64,000 bases of DNA from Ignavibacteria bacterium (GCA_016710985.1 JADJTX010000005.1:124001-188000), one strand, 5' to 3'. Shown: positions 33,349-43,274, numbered from the stretch's first letter. Made by a program: numbers and translations. The notes: a model not told the origin generated them from the sequence alone.

Positions 33349-34817
33349 TTAAATCATCTTTCCATTTACATACTCAACGATCTTATCCTTACTGATTCTT
33401 TCCTGAACCATTGTATCCCTGTCTCTTACAGTTACTGTGTTATCAGTGAGAGTATCCGAATCAACCGTTATACAAAACGGTGTTCCGCACTCATCCTGTC
33501 TCCTGTATCTTCTTCCGACTGCTCCCGAGTCATCATAAAACACTTTGAAATGTTTTCTCAGATCATCCGTAATATTATATGCAATATCCTGCATCCCGTC
33601 ACGATTGACTAGAGGAAATACCGCTGCCTTGATCGGCGCAAGAGCCGGATGTAAATGTAAGACGGTTCGGGTTTCAGAAGAACTCGTTCCGTCAGAGTTT
33701 TCTTTTACAACTTCCTCTTCATCATATGCATTACAAAGGAAAGCAAAAAAACTTCTCGAAGCTCCGATTGCAGTTTCTATGACGTACGGAATAAATCTTT
33801 CTTTAGTCTGCTCATCAAAGTATTCAAGCTTCTTTCCGGAATATTCTGTGTGACGTTTCAAATCAAAATCAGTCCGGTTATGAATGCCTTCGATCTCACC
33901 CCATCCAAACGGAAATTCAAATTCAACATCTACAGCAGCTTTCGCATAATGAGCAAGCTTCTCGTGATCATGCATCTTCAGTTTCTCCGGCTTCATCCCG
34001 TAGCGGACGAACCAGTTCATTCTCTGCTCTTTCCAGTAATCATACCATTGAATGTCATCTTTTGGATTCACAAAGAACTGCATTTCCATCTGCTCAAACT
34101 CACGTGTCCTGAATAAAAAATTCTTGGTATTAATTTCATTCCGGAATGCTTTACCGATCTGTGCAATGCCGAAAGGAAGCTTATGTCTCGATGACTCTTT
34201 TATGTTATTGAAATTAACATAGCTTCCTTGCGCCGTCTCCGGTCTGAGATAAACTATGTTAGATGATTCTTCAAGCGGACCGATGTATGTTTTGAAAAGT
34301 AAGTTAAAACTTCTCGCTTCGGTGAATGTATTTTTGTTCCCGCAGTTAGGGCAGACGATCAGGCTCAAATACGGATTAGGATTTCCTGCAAAATATTCTT
34401 TAATGCTTTCTTCCGAATCGGTAACCGAATTATCACTCTTCACTATCTCTTCGGAAATCGCTTTCTTATTTTTTACAGACAACATTTCAAAAAGAACATC
34501 AACCCTGTAACGTGACTTACAGCTTTTACAGTCAACCATAGGATCGGAAAAATGCTCAACGTGTCCTGATGCTTCCCACACTCTCGGATGCATAAGTATA
34601 GAAGCATCTAATCCTTCGATATTCTCGCGGTAGGTCATCTCTTTCCACCACGCTTCTTTATGTTTCTTAGCAGTTCGACTCCGAGCGGACCGTAATCGTA
34701 GCAGCCGTTGAGTCCTCCGTAAATTTCCGAAGACTGAAATACGAAACCTCTTCGCTTTGAAAGAGAAACGATTTTTTCTGTTGTGTCTGATTTTTGTTTT
34801 GTATTTTTTTCTGACAA
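33349..34817 (-). CDS. glyS: Glycyl-tRNA synthetase, single-chain class II (frameshifted)
   Basis: About 490 residues in two frames. It charges tRNA-Gly. N-terminal piece 34817-~34657 contains SLSKRRGFVFQSSEIYGGLN then GCYDYGPLGVELLRNIK (motif 1 region). The rest has MTYRENIEGLDASILMHPRV, FNLLFKTYIGPLEES, YLRPETAQGSYVNFNNI, GIAQIGKAFRNEI (motif 2), FRTREFEQMEMQFFV and a C-terminal anticodon-binding domain with DDSGAVGRRYRRQDECGTPF. One A is missing from the T3 run 34657-34659 (plus strand); restoring it gives IKEAWWKEMTYREN. As this enzyme is essential, the shift must be a sequence error unless a second copy exists. The alpha2 type is usual in Bacteroidota. Confidence 0.92.
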
Positions 34818-34852
34818 TTAGATTGAATTTAATTAATATAATTTTGACTATT

Positions 34853-34984
34853 TTAGGGGAAGTATTTGTAGATTTCCTTTCTATGTAGTACCCGATCTAA
34901 GTAAATAACATTGTTCTCAAATCTAAATCCGATTCTCCGCTTTCTGAAGTAATAAATTTCTTTTCTGTGAGCTTTTTTAATTTT
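34853..34984 (-). pseudogene. Remnant of a RelE/ParE-type toxin gene
   Basis: A 45-codon open stretch without start codon reads KIKKAHRKEIYYFRKRRIGF then RFENNVIYLDRVLHRKEIYK and YFP before a stop. The pattern (compact basic strand, IYLDRVxHRKEIYKxFP ending) is that of RelE/ParE/HigB toxins, which are about twice as long. No antitoxin is visible. The spacer 34985-35365 otherwise has nothing I can support. Confidence 0.45.
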
Positions 34985-35365
34985 GTATTCATATTTTTAA
35001 GAAAATAATTGTCTTTTCTAATGTTGACAAATTACAAAATTTAGAACCTACATTAAATTGATTTATTATATTAAAATGTTCGGGTAAGTTCGGATTTAAG
35101 AATATTGAATTTAATTTTTTGATTTTAAGAAAAAAATAAATCAGTAATACCTGCTTCTTAAACCTTCTGTCTTAATTGATGCTTTTGTCAGGGATAGGGT
35201 TACTATGATTTTGAAGAATATTACTGTTTACTGTATTCCCGCCGGAAGCACGAGTATTGACAAAGCTGTAGTTATTCAAATGTATCGAAGCAGTTAATAA
35301 TTTTAAATCCGGATTTTCTGTAGATCTTTCTTCAGCGAAAAATTCATATTTTATCTGACTCAAAC

Positions 35366-35478
35366 TCATCCACTTTTTCCGTCGAACTCATCAATTTCCT
35401 TCAATGAAAAAGTTTTCAGTATTTTTGTAATTGTAAAACCGGAAATGCCCTTCAGGTCAAGTGGTTTTTCAAGGTCAT
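35366..35478 (-). pseudogene. 5' remnant of the ~500-aa unknown gene (duplicate copy)
   Basis: In one frame it reads KGISGFTITKILKTFSLKEI then DEFDGKSG and stops; the intact gene at 42414-40912 starts with SISSFTIVKILKTFSPKELA. The DNA around the ATG (35478) is also alike: CAAGGTCATAA followed by AAATATATCCAATTT. The remainder of the gene is gone. It forms the first element of the decayed copy of the four-gene duplication. Confidence 0.7.
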
Positions 35479-35643
35479 AATTTTTTAAAAATATATCCAA
35501 TTTATTTTAATTAAATAAGTAAAATAAACAATAATCCACGTCCCCTATAAATCTTAAGTTCACAAAGTTGAAATATTTTCCACAAAAAATCAAAGTAAAG
35601 AATTAATTGATATTGACTTTAATAATCATTGTGCGTAATTTAA

Positions 35644-35688
35644 AACGTTCAAAACGGGTATAACATTCATAACGTTCATAACTGTACC
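35644..35688. repeat. Nonamer tandem array AACGTTCAT
   Basis: AACGTTCAA, AACGGGTAT, AACATTCAT, AACGTTCAT, AACTGTACC in exact 9-base register. Diverged member of the AACxxxxAx arrays. Confidence 0.75.
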
Positions 35689-35730
35689 TTCAAAGAAAGC
35701 GGCTGCTCTTACATTAATTCTATTATCCCC

Positions 35731-35918
35731 AAAAAGCAGCAAAGTCCGGCATGACAAATCAGATTTCAAAATATCTGGGAATAACTAATTCTCAGACACA
35801 AGGAATATTGGCGCAATAATGATGCTTTTAAAAGAAAAACTATCCCCAAGTGATTATTCAAAACAATTCAAAACTAAGTAAAGGTATTCTTTCGGACTTT
35901 TACTGGAAGTATTTTTAA
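35731..35918 (+). pseudogene. Decayed DUF2780 lipoprotein gene (duplicate copy)
   Basis: ATGACAAATCAGATTTCAAA and TGGGAATAACTAATTCTCAG are nearly the same as in the intact gene (42688-43131). The copy has lost its 5' end, carries frameshifts, and ~190 bases are deleted between AAAGGTATTC and TTTCGGACTTTTA. Not translatable. Confidence 0.8.
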
Positions 35919-35947
35919 ATTACAAAATCAATTGCCAAGGATTACCT

Positions 35948-36022
35948 GTTGTTGGTGACCAAAAAGTTTGAATTAGATTGATATTATTTTGAATAGTAAA
36001 AAGTCCAAAACTTATTGGAAAA
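35948..36022. repeat. Degenerate GTTGTTGGTGACC inverted repeat
   Basis: GTTGTTGGTGACCAAAAAGT then TTGAA on the left and CCAAAACTTATTGGAA on the right. Related to the complete elements at 39191 and 48741. Confidence 0.55.
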
Positions 36023-36083
36023 ATTAACTGCGGCAGGAAAGACTGGAAGTAAAATAAAAAATATTATATCAATAATTTAACTG

Positions 36084-36160
36084 AGACTTCCTGAAAAACC
36101 AACTAAGCCATGTCATTTCCGCGGAGGGGATGACAGTATGGTTTTTCAGAAGTTTCTAAA
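36084..36160. repeat. Hairpin element ACTTCCTGAAAAACCA in front of the OmpA gene
   Basis: Arms ACTTCCTGAAAAACCA and TGGTTTTTCAGAAGT enclose an inner pair around GTCATTTCC / GGGGATGAC. It lies in the leader of the gene at 36187, and is absent from the second gene copy at 43275. Half arms of the same element occur at 59598 and 60013. Confidence 0.6.
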
Positions 36161-36186
36161 CTAAAAAACTAAAAAGGAGGCTAAAA

Positions 36187-37617
36187 ATGAAAAAGTACTT
36201 AATTTTATTAGTTACTACTTTTGCTTTCATTTCAATGAATGCAAATGCACAGTTCAAAAACTACGGAGTTAAAGGCGGGGTTCAGTTCCAACCATTAATT
36301 CCATTTTCCGAATTTGACGCCAGATTTTCATGGCTTGGAAGAGGGTTTGTAAATTTTGAATTATCAAACAGTTTATCACTTGATCTTGGTGCAGGATATG
36401 GTCAGTATAAAACAGATGATCATTTCAATACATATCCTTCGACTTCCCCCGGGGATCATGATGTTACAACCGATATAATTCCGATTGATCTGAGATTAAG
36501 AATTTCACCATGGGCAAAGACTGCAAAAAACTGGAATCCTTATTTCTATATCGGAGGAGGAGTAATGAACTATAATGTAAAGAACGTGCCGGCAGATTCT
36601 TTAATTCCTCAATACGATGTAAAGGAAAGTGGCTGGGCAGGAATTATTCCTGTCGGTATCGGAACTGAAGTTAAATTATCGGATAATGTTCTTCTTGATA
36701 TAAGCGGCGGCGCTACTTATACAACAACTGATCTGTTAAATAATTTTGTAATTACAGATTTCAATGATGCTTATGCTCAGCTTGGAATCGGTTTAACTTT
36801 TGCAAGCAGCGACAAGTGTAATACTGATGAAGATAAGGATGGCTTAACTTATTGCAGGGAAGAGCAGATTGGAACAAACCCTGTGATTGCAGATACTGAC
36901 GGAGACGGATGCCTTGACGGAGCAGAAGTTAACCAGTACAAAACCAACCCTTTGAATAAAGATACAGACGGTGATACCTTACTTGATTGCGATGAAATAA
37001 TGAAGTACTCAACGGATCCCTTGAAAAAAGATACAGATGCCGACGGATTGATGGATAATGAAGAAATAAATAAGTATTCAACATTACCAACAAATCCAGA
37101 TACTGACGGTGACGGATTGAAAGACGGAGCGGAGGTATTGACTCATAAGACCAATCCGAAAGTGGTTGATACGGATCTTGGTTCAATCGGAGACGGCGTT
37201 GAAGTCGGAAGAGGAACAAATCCTTTGAATCCGGATGATGATCTCCCGAAAGTAGTGGAAGAGAAAGTTAAAGTCGGCGATGTAATTACACTTGAAGGCA
37301 TAAATTTCGCAACAAATAAGTGGGAGATAACTTCTCTAGCTGAAGAGAAATTAGACGTGGCATTGAATTCCATGAAAAACAATCCGAATGTCGAAGTTGA
37401 AATTATCGGACATACTGATAATACCGGAGGTAGAAGCTGGAATATGGAATTATCTCAAAGAAGAGCGGAATCAGTAAAGGAATGGTTTGTAGGGAAAGGC
37501 ATTTCAGGATCCAGAATCACAACCATAGGCATGGGACCTGATGATCCGGTTGCTCCGAATGATACTGAAGAAGGCAGATATCAAAACAGAAGAATAGATT
37601 TCAAGAGAACCAAATGA
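36187..37617 (+). CDS. OmpA-family protein with beta-barrel and TSP3 repeats (copy A)
   Basis: 476 residues; AGGAGG lies 6 bases before ATG. Signal peptide (FAFISMNANAQ), an eight-strand outer-membrane barrel at ~25-205 (FEFDARFSW, LSLDLGAGYGQYKTDDHFNT, YFYIGGGVMNYNVKN), thrombospondin type 3 calcium repeats at ~210-350 (DTDGDGCLDGAEV, DTDGDTLLDCDEI, DTDADGLMDNEEI, DTDGDGLKDGAEV), and a C-terminal OmpA peptidoglycan-binding domain (INFATNKWEITS, IGHTDNTGGRSWNMELSQRR). It should anchor the outer membrane to the wall through a rigid Ca-binding stalk. Its paralogue at 43275 is about 90% alike. Next downstream is a structured spacer and a DUF937-OmpA gene. Confidence 0.92.
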   Translation: MKKYLILLVTTFAFISMNANAQFKNYGVKGGVQFQPLIPFSEFDARFSWLGRGFVNFELSNSLSLDLGAGYGQYKTDDHFNTYPSTSPGDHDVTTDIIPIDLRLRISPWAKTAKNWNPYFYIGGGVMNYNVKNVPADSLIPQYDVKESGWAGIIPVGIGTEVKLSDNVLLDISGGATYTTTDLLNNFVITDFNDAYAQLGIGLTFASSDKCNTDEDKDGLTYCREEQIGTNPVIADTDGDGCLDGAEVNQYKTNPLNKDTDGDTLLDCDEIMKYSTDPLKKDTDADGLMDNEEINKYSTLPTNPDTDGDGLKDGAEVLTHKTNPKVVDTDLGSIGDGVEVGRGTNPLNPDDDLPKVVEEKVKVGDVITLEGINFATNKWEITSLAEEKLDVALNSMKNNPNVEVEIIGHTDNTGGRSWNMELSQRRAESVKEWFVGKGISGSRITTIGMGPDDPVAPNDTEEGRYQNRRIDFKRTK

Positions 37618-37681
37618 ACGAATGAGCGGATATAGAAGCCGGTCCGACTCTGATAAGAGAAATTAGGAAATTAATTAAATG

Positions 37682-37778
37682 TAGCACTTCTGGCAGCGGT
37701 AACAAACAAGCTTAATGCTGTAGTGCTTGTCCCTTAGCGAACCTGTGGTTACCCCTTCGGGTTCGCTTACAGGACAGT
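37682..37778 (+). other. Conserved structured intergenic element (copy A)
   Basis: Two hairpins: AGCAC..GGCAGC with GCTGTAGTGC, then an outer TGTCC/GGACA stem enclosing AGCGAACC/GGTTCGCT around an ACCCCTTCGG-type loop. A shifted pairing CCTGT/ACAGG competes with the long stem. The same structure is kept in copy B (44778-44874) with G-U and A-U exchanges in the first stem, which suggests function as RNA (attenuator, processing site or terminator) between the two OmpA-type genes. Confidence 0.6.
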
Positions 37779-37825
37779 AATCTAATCAATTAAATTTTTT
37801 TATAAATATTTAAATAAATAATATC

Positions 37826-39088
37826 ATGGCAATTAATATTTTAGAAATTACGAAAGGTGCTGTAACACCTGCTATTATCTCAAAGCTGTCGGGAATATTA
37901 GGTGAGGAATCTTCCAAAACACAATCTGCTGTAAAATTTACATTGCCTGCAATAATAGGCAGTTTAATAAATAAGACGTCTACTGATGAAGGAGCAGCTG
38001 ATGTAATTAAGCAGATCAAAGACGGAGGATATGACGGGAGCATGTTAAATAATCTTGACACATCATTACTCGATGACAATAAATTTTATGGAATAATCAA
38101 TGGTGCAACAAACACGCTCAGTTCATTATTCGGAAATAAATTAAAAGATGTAACAAATTTAATTTCCAAAGAAAGTAGTGTCAGCTCGAACTCAGCTTCA
38201 TCTCTGTTAGGTTTTCTTTCGGCTATAGTAATGAGCCTGATAGGTAAACAGGTAATGGGAAATGGTCTGAATGCTAACGGACTTTCCGGGCTGCTATCAG
38301 GTCAGAAAAGTTTTCTTGCGGGATTAATTCCATCCGGGATTGCAGGTCTTCTCGGATTAGCAGGCTTAAATAAAATCACAACGAATGTAAAGGAATACAA
38401 AGAGAAAGAGGAAGAAAAAGGAGGATTCAAAAAATTTCTCCCATGGATTTTATTAGGATTGGGAGCTTTGCTATTATTCTTTCTCTGGAGAAGCTGCGGA
38501 AAAGATACACCACCGGTTACTAAAAAAGTTGACAGTGTAAAAACTGATGTAACGAAAAAAGTTGAACAGGCATATGTTACAGCTCCAAAAACCGGTGATG
38601 TCCAAATGGATTCTCTTTATGCTTCTCTGGGAAAATTTATGACAAAGAGGCTGGCAGACGGAACAGAGATTATCATTGCAGAAAAAGGTGTTGAATTCAA
38701 TCTGATCGCTTTTATTGAAGACAAAACAAAAGCAGCCGACAAAGAAACATGGTTCTCTTTTGACAGGATCCTTTTTGAAACTAATAAAGCTTCTCTCAGA
38801 CCTTCATCAGGTTTCCAGCTGGTTAACATAGCAGCAATTATGAAAGCTTATCCGAATGTAGATATTAAGATCGGTGGATACACTGATAATACCGGAAATC
38901 CAAAAGCCAATATGAAGCTTTCTCAGGAAAGAGCAAACTCCGTAATGGCAGAACTGGTAAAGCTCGGAGTGCCTGAAGCAAGAATGAAAGCAGAAGGATA
39001 CGGAGACCAGTTCCCTGTAGCTTCAAACGATACACCGGAAGGAAGAGCAAAAAACAGGAGAACAGATATCAGAGTTACAAAAAAATGA
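37826..39088 (+). CDS. DUF937 - membrane helix - OmpA protein (copy A)
   Basis: 420 residues. Residues 1-~190 are a DUF937/YidB-like domain: VTPAIISKLSGILGEESSKT, QSAVKFTLPAIIGSLINKTS, and a Gly/Leu-rich second half (LSGLLSGQKSFLAGLIPSGI). Then a single membrane helix (FLPWILLGLGALLLFFLWRS), a linker, and an OmpA domain (FDRILFETNKASLRPSSGFQ, KIGGYTDNTGNPKANMKLSQ, NRRTDIRVTKK). No signal peptide: topology is probably DUF937 in the cytoplasm and OmpA in the periplasm bound to peptidoglycan. It pairs with the TSP3-OmpA gene upstream, and the pair is duplicated at 43275-46178. Confidence 0.88.
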   Translation: MAINILEITKGAVTPAIISKLSGILGEESSKTQSAVKFTLPAIIGSLINKTSTDEGAADVIKQIKDGGYDGSMLNNLDTSLLDDNKFYGIINGATNTLSSLFGNKLKDVTNLISKESSVSSNSASSLLGFLSAIVMSLIGKQVMGNGLNANGLSGLLSGQKSFLAGLIPSGIAGLLGLAGLNKITTNVKEYKEKEEEKGGFKKFLPWILLGLGALLLFFLWRSCGKDTPPVTKKVDSVKTDVTKKVEQAYVTAPKTGDVQMDSLYASLGKFMTKRLADGTEIIIAEKGVEFNLIAFIEDKTKAADKETWFSFDRILFETNKASLRPSSGFQLVNIAAIMKAYPNVDIKIGGYTDNTGNPKANMKLSQERANSVMAELVKLGVPEARMKAEGYGDQFPVASNDTPEGRAKNRRTDIRVTKK

Positions 39089-39110
39089 TGACGGAGATTT
39101 GACGACAAAT

Positions 39111-39176
39111 CCGCAGAGTCTTCCACCAAAACGAATGGTCTATTTAAAAAAATTCTATGGCAGAATAACTCTGCGG
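39111..39176. terminator. Hairpin with CCGCAGAGT arms
   Basis: Perfect 9-bp arms CCGCAGAGT (39111-39119) and ACTCTGCGG (39168-39176), 48 bases apart, just after the DUF937-OmpA gene. It may terminate transcription; the long loop makes this uncertain. Confidence 0.4.
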
Positions 39177-39190
39177 TGACGATTATAGTA

Positions 39191-39277
39191 CCGTTGTTGG
39201 CAACCAAAAAGTTTGCATGAAATGTTAAGTTAATTTTTATTTTAAGAATGCAAACTTCTTGGAACACCGACAACGGC
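39191..39277. repeat. MITE-like inverted repeat CCGTTGTTGG
   Basis: Left arm CCGTTGTTGGCAACCAAAAA then GTTTGCAT; right arm ATGCAAACTTCTTGGAACAC then CGACAACGGC. Arms of ~28 bases pair almost fully. A second copy lies at 48741-48823 and a degenerate one at 35948. Confidence 0.8.
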
Positions 39278-39306
39278 TTTAAAATTATCAATGCTATTTA
39301 AAAATT

Positions 39307-40707
39307 ATGAATCTAAAATATTTATTACTATTAAGTCTGTTTGTTTTTACTGGCTGTAATAAAGCAACACAGAAAACGGAAACTTCCGAAGTAAAAACTC
39401 AAGTCAAAGAATCTCAAAAAAAAGTTGATTCTATAAAGTCCCGGAATGTATTGCTTATCAGTAATGTACAGATCTTCAACGGTAAAGATGAAAAAACTTC
39501 AGCGGGAAATGTTCTTATAATTGATAATATTATCAGCAAGGTTTCCAGTGAACCTATTTCAACAGTTGAATATCCAACTACAAAGACGATTGACGGCAAA
39601 GGAAAATTTCTGATGCCCGGACTCATTGATAATCACATGCACCTGATAATGTGTTCCAATACAAAACAGGAACTAATGGCACCGGATGCGAGCATAGATA
39701 CAATTGAAAGAAAAGCGAAAACAGAGGCACAGCAAATTTTACTAAGGGGTTTTACTTCAATCAGAGACGTAGGCGGTCCGGTTTTTAACATAAAGAAAGC
39801 AATTGATAAAGGTGAAACAGAAGGGCCAAGAATTTATCCCAGCGGAGGAATGATCTCACAGACTTCCGGTCATGGTGATTTCAGAACCCCTGAAGAGAAG
39901 TCACGTCGATTTGGCGGAAAAATTTCTGCCGGTGAATTACTTGGTTTTGGGTTTATTGCCGACGGTAGGGATGAGGTGTTAACCGCTACAAGGGAAAATC
40001 TCAGAGCCGGAGCGACACAGATAAAATTGATGGCAGGTGGCGGAGCTGCTTCAGATTACGATCCATTGGATGTAGCACAATATACTCTCGATGAAATAAA
40101 AGCTGCAGTTGAAGCAGCGGATGACTGGGGCACTTATGTAACCGTTCATGCTTATACTCCCAAAGCCGTAAGAAGAGCGATAGAAGCCGGAGTAAAATGT
40201 ATAGAGCATGGGCAACTATTAGACGAAGCAAGTATGAAATTACTTGCAGATAAAGATATCTGGTTAAGTTTACAGGCGTTAGACGAAGCACCTCAAACAG
40301 CGTCACCGCTTATCAGAGAGAAAAAACATACAGTAGTAGAAGGTACTGCAAATGCATTTAAGTGGGCAAAAAAATACAAAATAAAATTAGCTTTTGGAAC
40401 AGATTATATGTTTAATCCGGCAGGAAATAAAAATCAAAACATGGATTACTTAAAATTAAAAGAATGGCTTACTCCATTTGAAATTTTAAAAATGGCAACT
40501 TATGATAATGCTCAGCTCCTGTCTTTATGCGGTCTGAGAAATCCATATCCGTCCGGTAAGCTGGGAATATTAGAAGAAGGCGCTTATGCTGATATGATAT
40601 TGGTTGATGGCAATCCGCTTGAAGACATTGATGTGATAGGTGATCCGGGAAAGAATTTTTTAATGATAATGAAAGATGGAATTATTTTTAAGAATACAGT
40701 TAATTAA
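39307..40707 (+). CDS. Amidohydrolase family lipoprotein (imidazolonepropionase/prolidase-like)
   Basis: 466 residues with lipobox FVFTGCNK. TIM-barrel metal-dependent hydrolase: LMPGLIDNHMHLIMCSN (HxH metal site), the carboxylated-Lys position in TQIKLMAGGGAASD, TYVTVHAYTPKAVRRAIEAG and KCIEHGQLLDEASM (His ligands), AFGTDYMFNP (Asp), and the C-terminal beta-sandwich return KLGILEEGAYADMILVDGNP. This group includes Xaa-Pro/Xaa-Arg dipeptidases and carboxypeptidases; the substrate here is unknown. It separates the two copies of the OmpA duplication and is not itself duplicated. Confidence 0.87.
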   Translation: MNLKYLLLLSLFVFTGCNKATQKTETSEVKTQVKESQKKVDSIKSRNVLLISNVQIFNGKDEKTSAGNVLIIDNIISKVSSEPISTVEYPTTKTIDGKGKFLMPGLIDNHMHLIMCSNTKQELMAPDASIDTIERKAKTEAQQILLRGFTSIRDVGGPVFNIKKAIDKGETEGPRIYPSGGMISQTSGHGDFRTPEEKSRRFGGKISAGELLGFGFIADGRDEVLTATRENLRAGATQIKLMAGGGAASDYDPLDVAQYTLDEIKAAVEAADDWGTYVTVHAYTPKAVRRAIEAGVKCIEHGQLLDEASMKLLADKDIWLSLQALDEAPQTASPLIREKKHTVVEGTANAFKWAKKYKIKLAFGTDYMFNPAGNKNQNMDYLKLKEWLTPFEILKMATYDNAQLLSLCGLRNPYPSGKLGILEEGAYADMILVDGNPLEDIDVIGDPGKNFLMIMKDGIIFKNTVN

Positions 40708-40911
40708 ACTCAGCCTGAGTAAATCTGCTGTTTTTGAGTGGGATTCATTTGTTATACTCAAAGAGATCACAGTGATCTCTCTGGGAAATGACCTTTTCAA
40801 TATGCTATGGTCAATAGTCAATGTATAGTGTATAATTTTAATGTTATATACAGAATTTGATTTAACAGAATTTACGGATAAAATATATTTTTAATCATAC
40901 ATTCTTCGATT

Positions 40912-42414
40912 TCAGGAAGCAAGTTCTTCAATCTTATTTATCAGCCAGTCTTTATCTCTGACGTGAGCAGTATTCTGTATTTCATCCTGAAGTTTATTTG
41001 CTTTTATTTTTGAAGTATCTTTTCGAAGCTTTGAAACAGACCTGAAGAAATTAAGGAAGATATTATGATGGGAAGCAAGATAATCCGAGATCAGGTTGTT
41101 GCCTTTGAGGAAATGCCTGAAACTGTCAGCAACAGACAATGCAGAATCAAAAAATCCAAGTTCATAGAATAATTTTATTTTCAGAACATAAATATCTACT
41201 GTAACCGGTAAAGATTCATTTTTGATCATTGAAATGTGATCAAGCGCACCGGAGTAGTTTTTCTTATTAAAGAGCAGCACTGAATAGCCAAAGTTGAAAA
41301 AATTATCTCTGGAATCCACCATGATCTGATCTCTGCTTTCATCTATAAATTTCTCAGCCCATTCAATTTCATTAATTTTAAGGGCATTAAAAAGTATGGC
41401 TCTGTAATCCAGGATTCCCAGATCAGGAGTATCTTCAAGGCAGAACAGCTTATTCTCAAACAGGAATTTATAATTTTCAAAGAGATCTCTCCTCATATCC
41501 AGAACACCTGTTGTGTTTTCTAATATACAGAATACGTTGAGTCTTTTAATATAATACAATAGCAAATCTCTGTTAAGTAAATCTGAATTTTTAAAGATAA
41601 GATCTTTAATTTTCTTATATGCATTTAATCCATTTTTAGCGGAATTCATTTTCATATCATTTGAAATCAATTCTAGGTAAAGCGATCCTTTTTATTTGAA
41701 GAAGGAGTGCTGCTGATCATAATAGCAAGATTCTTCAGCATTTCGTGCTTGTTGTAAAATATTATCCTGATATTAATATCTTCCGGAATATTGTATGAAT
41801 ATCTGTCAGATGATAACTGATTTAAATAATGAGCGGCATTCAGAACAAAATAATTGATAAGATTATCATAAGAATCCAGTAATTTTTTTATGCACGTATA
41901 AGTAACTACCGCTGGAGTAGTGATTATATTTTACTTTTGCCAATTTATGCTTTATGTAATAAAACTCATCACTCAGTTTAGTGTCATGTTCAAGCGTCAT
42001 TTCGAATTCTTTAAGTCTCCTGGAGTAAACCTCATTCAGTTTTCTTTTGGAAAGCTGGTATAGGACATTGATTTCCTTGTTACTGCTTTCATTCCGCATT
42101 TCTGATAAGTTAAGGAATTCTTCCGCGAGCTTGTTCATACGTGAAAGATATTTCTGAAAAAGCTTGTCATCGTATTTCTTTCCATTATTAACCGCATCAA
42201 ATAAATTCTCCTTGGAAAGCCCTTCCCCTTCAAAGTCCGGATAATACTTTTTCATTTCTTCAAACAGTTTTATGACAGTTGAGTGGTTGTTAAAGAAAGG
42301 AGAACACAGAAGTTTTTCGAACTCAGCTAATTCCTTAGGAGAAAACGTTTTCAGTATTTTGACTATAGTAAAGCTGGAAATACTTTTATGATGAGTGGTT
42401 CTTTTCAAGGTCAT
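40912..42414 (-). CDS. Unknown ~500-aa helical protein, lineage family (two frameshifts)
   Basis: Begins with ISSFTIVKILKTFSPKELAE then FEKLLCSPFFNNHSTVIKLF, a start seen in many paralogous Ignavibacteria hypothetical proteins; I know no function. The rest is alpha-helical and TPR-like (YSGALDHISMIKNESLPVTV, YELGFFDSALSVADSFRHFL). The frame is lost in the T7 run 41883-41889 (one base extra; KKLLDSYDNLINYFV follows in the next frame) and regained at the AAA 41679-41681 (one base missing; DRFYLELISNDMKM). First and last parts share a frame, so one gene is certain. A 5' fragment of a second copy lies at 35366-35478. It diverges from the DUF2780 gene at 42688. Confidence 0.75.
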
Positions 42415-42687
42415 AAATTTGAGAAAATATATCCAATTTTATTTGAAATATTAAGACATTTCAATCTAAAATTCTTCCGGCTCAATATCTGAAGTTCATA
42501 AAGTCAGTTTATTTTCCACGAGAAATGAAAGTAAAGAATTGTTAGTAAAAAAAAATTATATGATTTTTGTTTCAAGAGAAAAAAAGAATGTTCACTTAAT
42601 AAATATCATAAACTCATTCGACATTCTCCCCAAATAATTTCTCCCAAAAAATTCAAAAATATTAATAAATAAAAATCAAAAAAAATC

Positions 42688-43131
42688 ATGAAAATGACAA
42701 AAGTATTTTCTGCTGTTTCGGTAATTGCTCTTGTGTTAATTTTATTATCAGGATGTTCCGGAAGTGATTCCACAAGCAAGAAAGTGTCTCAATCCGGAAT
42801 GACAAATCAGATATCAAAAGATCTGGGAATAACTAATTCTCAGACAGAGGCTGGTATTGGAGCAATGATGATGCTGTCAAAAGAAAAACTATCTCCTTCT
42901 GATTATTCAAAACTAAGTAAAGGTATTCCCGGAGGCGGAGACAGTTACATTAATAAAGCTACAAGCCTTGGAGTATTGCCCGGTTCGGTCGGAACTTCAG
43001 CTGATATTATAAAAGTACTTGGATTAGTAGGAGTAGGTCCTATTCAGGCGGCAAAATTCACCGGTGAAGTAATGAAATTCACAGGCAGTCTGGGCGGAAG
43101 TACTTTCGGACTTTTATCGAAAGTATTTTAA
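42688..43131 (+). CDS. DUF2780-like lipoprotein (intact copy)
   Basis: 147 residues. Lipoprotein signal (SVIALVLILLSGCSGSDS), then a DUF2780/VcgC-type domain: NQISKDLGITNSQTEAGIGA, MMMLSKEKLSPSDYSKLSKG and IPGGGDSYINKA, ending in a Gly-rich helix (KFTGSLGGSTFGLLSKVF). The family is small, helical, often secreted and of unknown function. It precedes the TSP3-OmpA gene by 143 bases. A decayed copy lies at 35731. Confidence 0.8.
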   Translation: MKMTKVFSAVSVIALVLILLSGCSGSDSTSKKVSQSGMTNQISKDLGITNSQTEAGIGAMMMLSKEKLSPSDYSKLSKGIPGGGDSYINKATSLGVLPGSVGTSADIIKVLGLVGVGPIQAAKFTGEVMKFTGSLGGSTFGLLSKVF

Positions 43132-43274
43132 ACATCAGTTGAGCTATTCAGGTTATTTTTGAAATCAACTCTTTATTATAATCGTCATCAGAATTATAAT
43201 GGTCATCAGATAAACAAGTAGTCATCCAAGAATTTTAAAAATATTAACTAAATAAAAAAGAAGGAAAACTAAAA

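Noticed and set aside
35172..35369. 65-codon minus-strand ORF in the decayed region
   Set aside because: No family likeness, no ribosome site, and it overlaps the remnant of the duplicated gene; probably chance.
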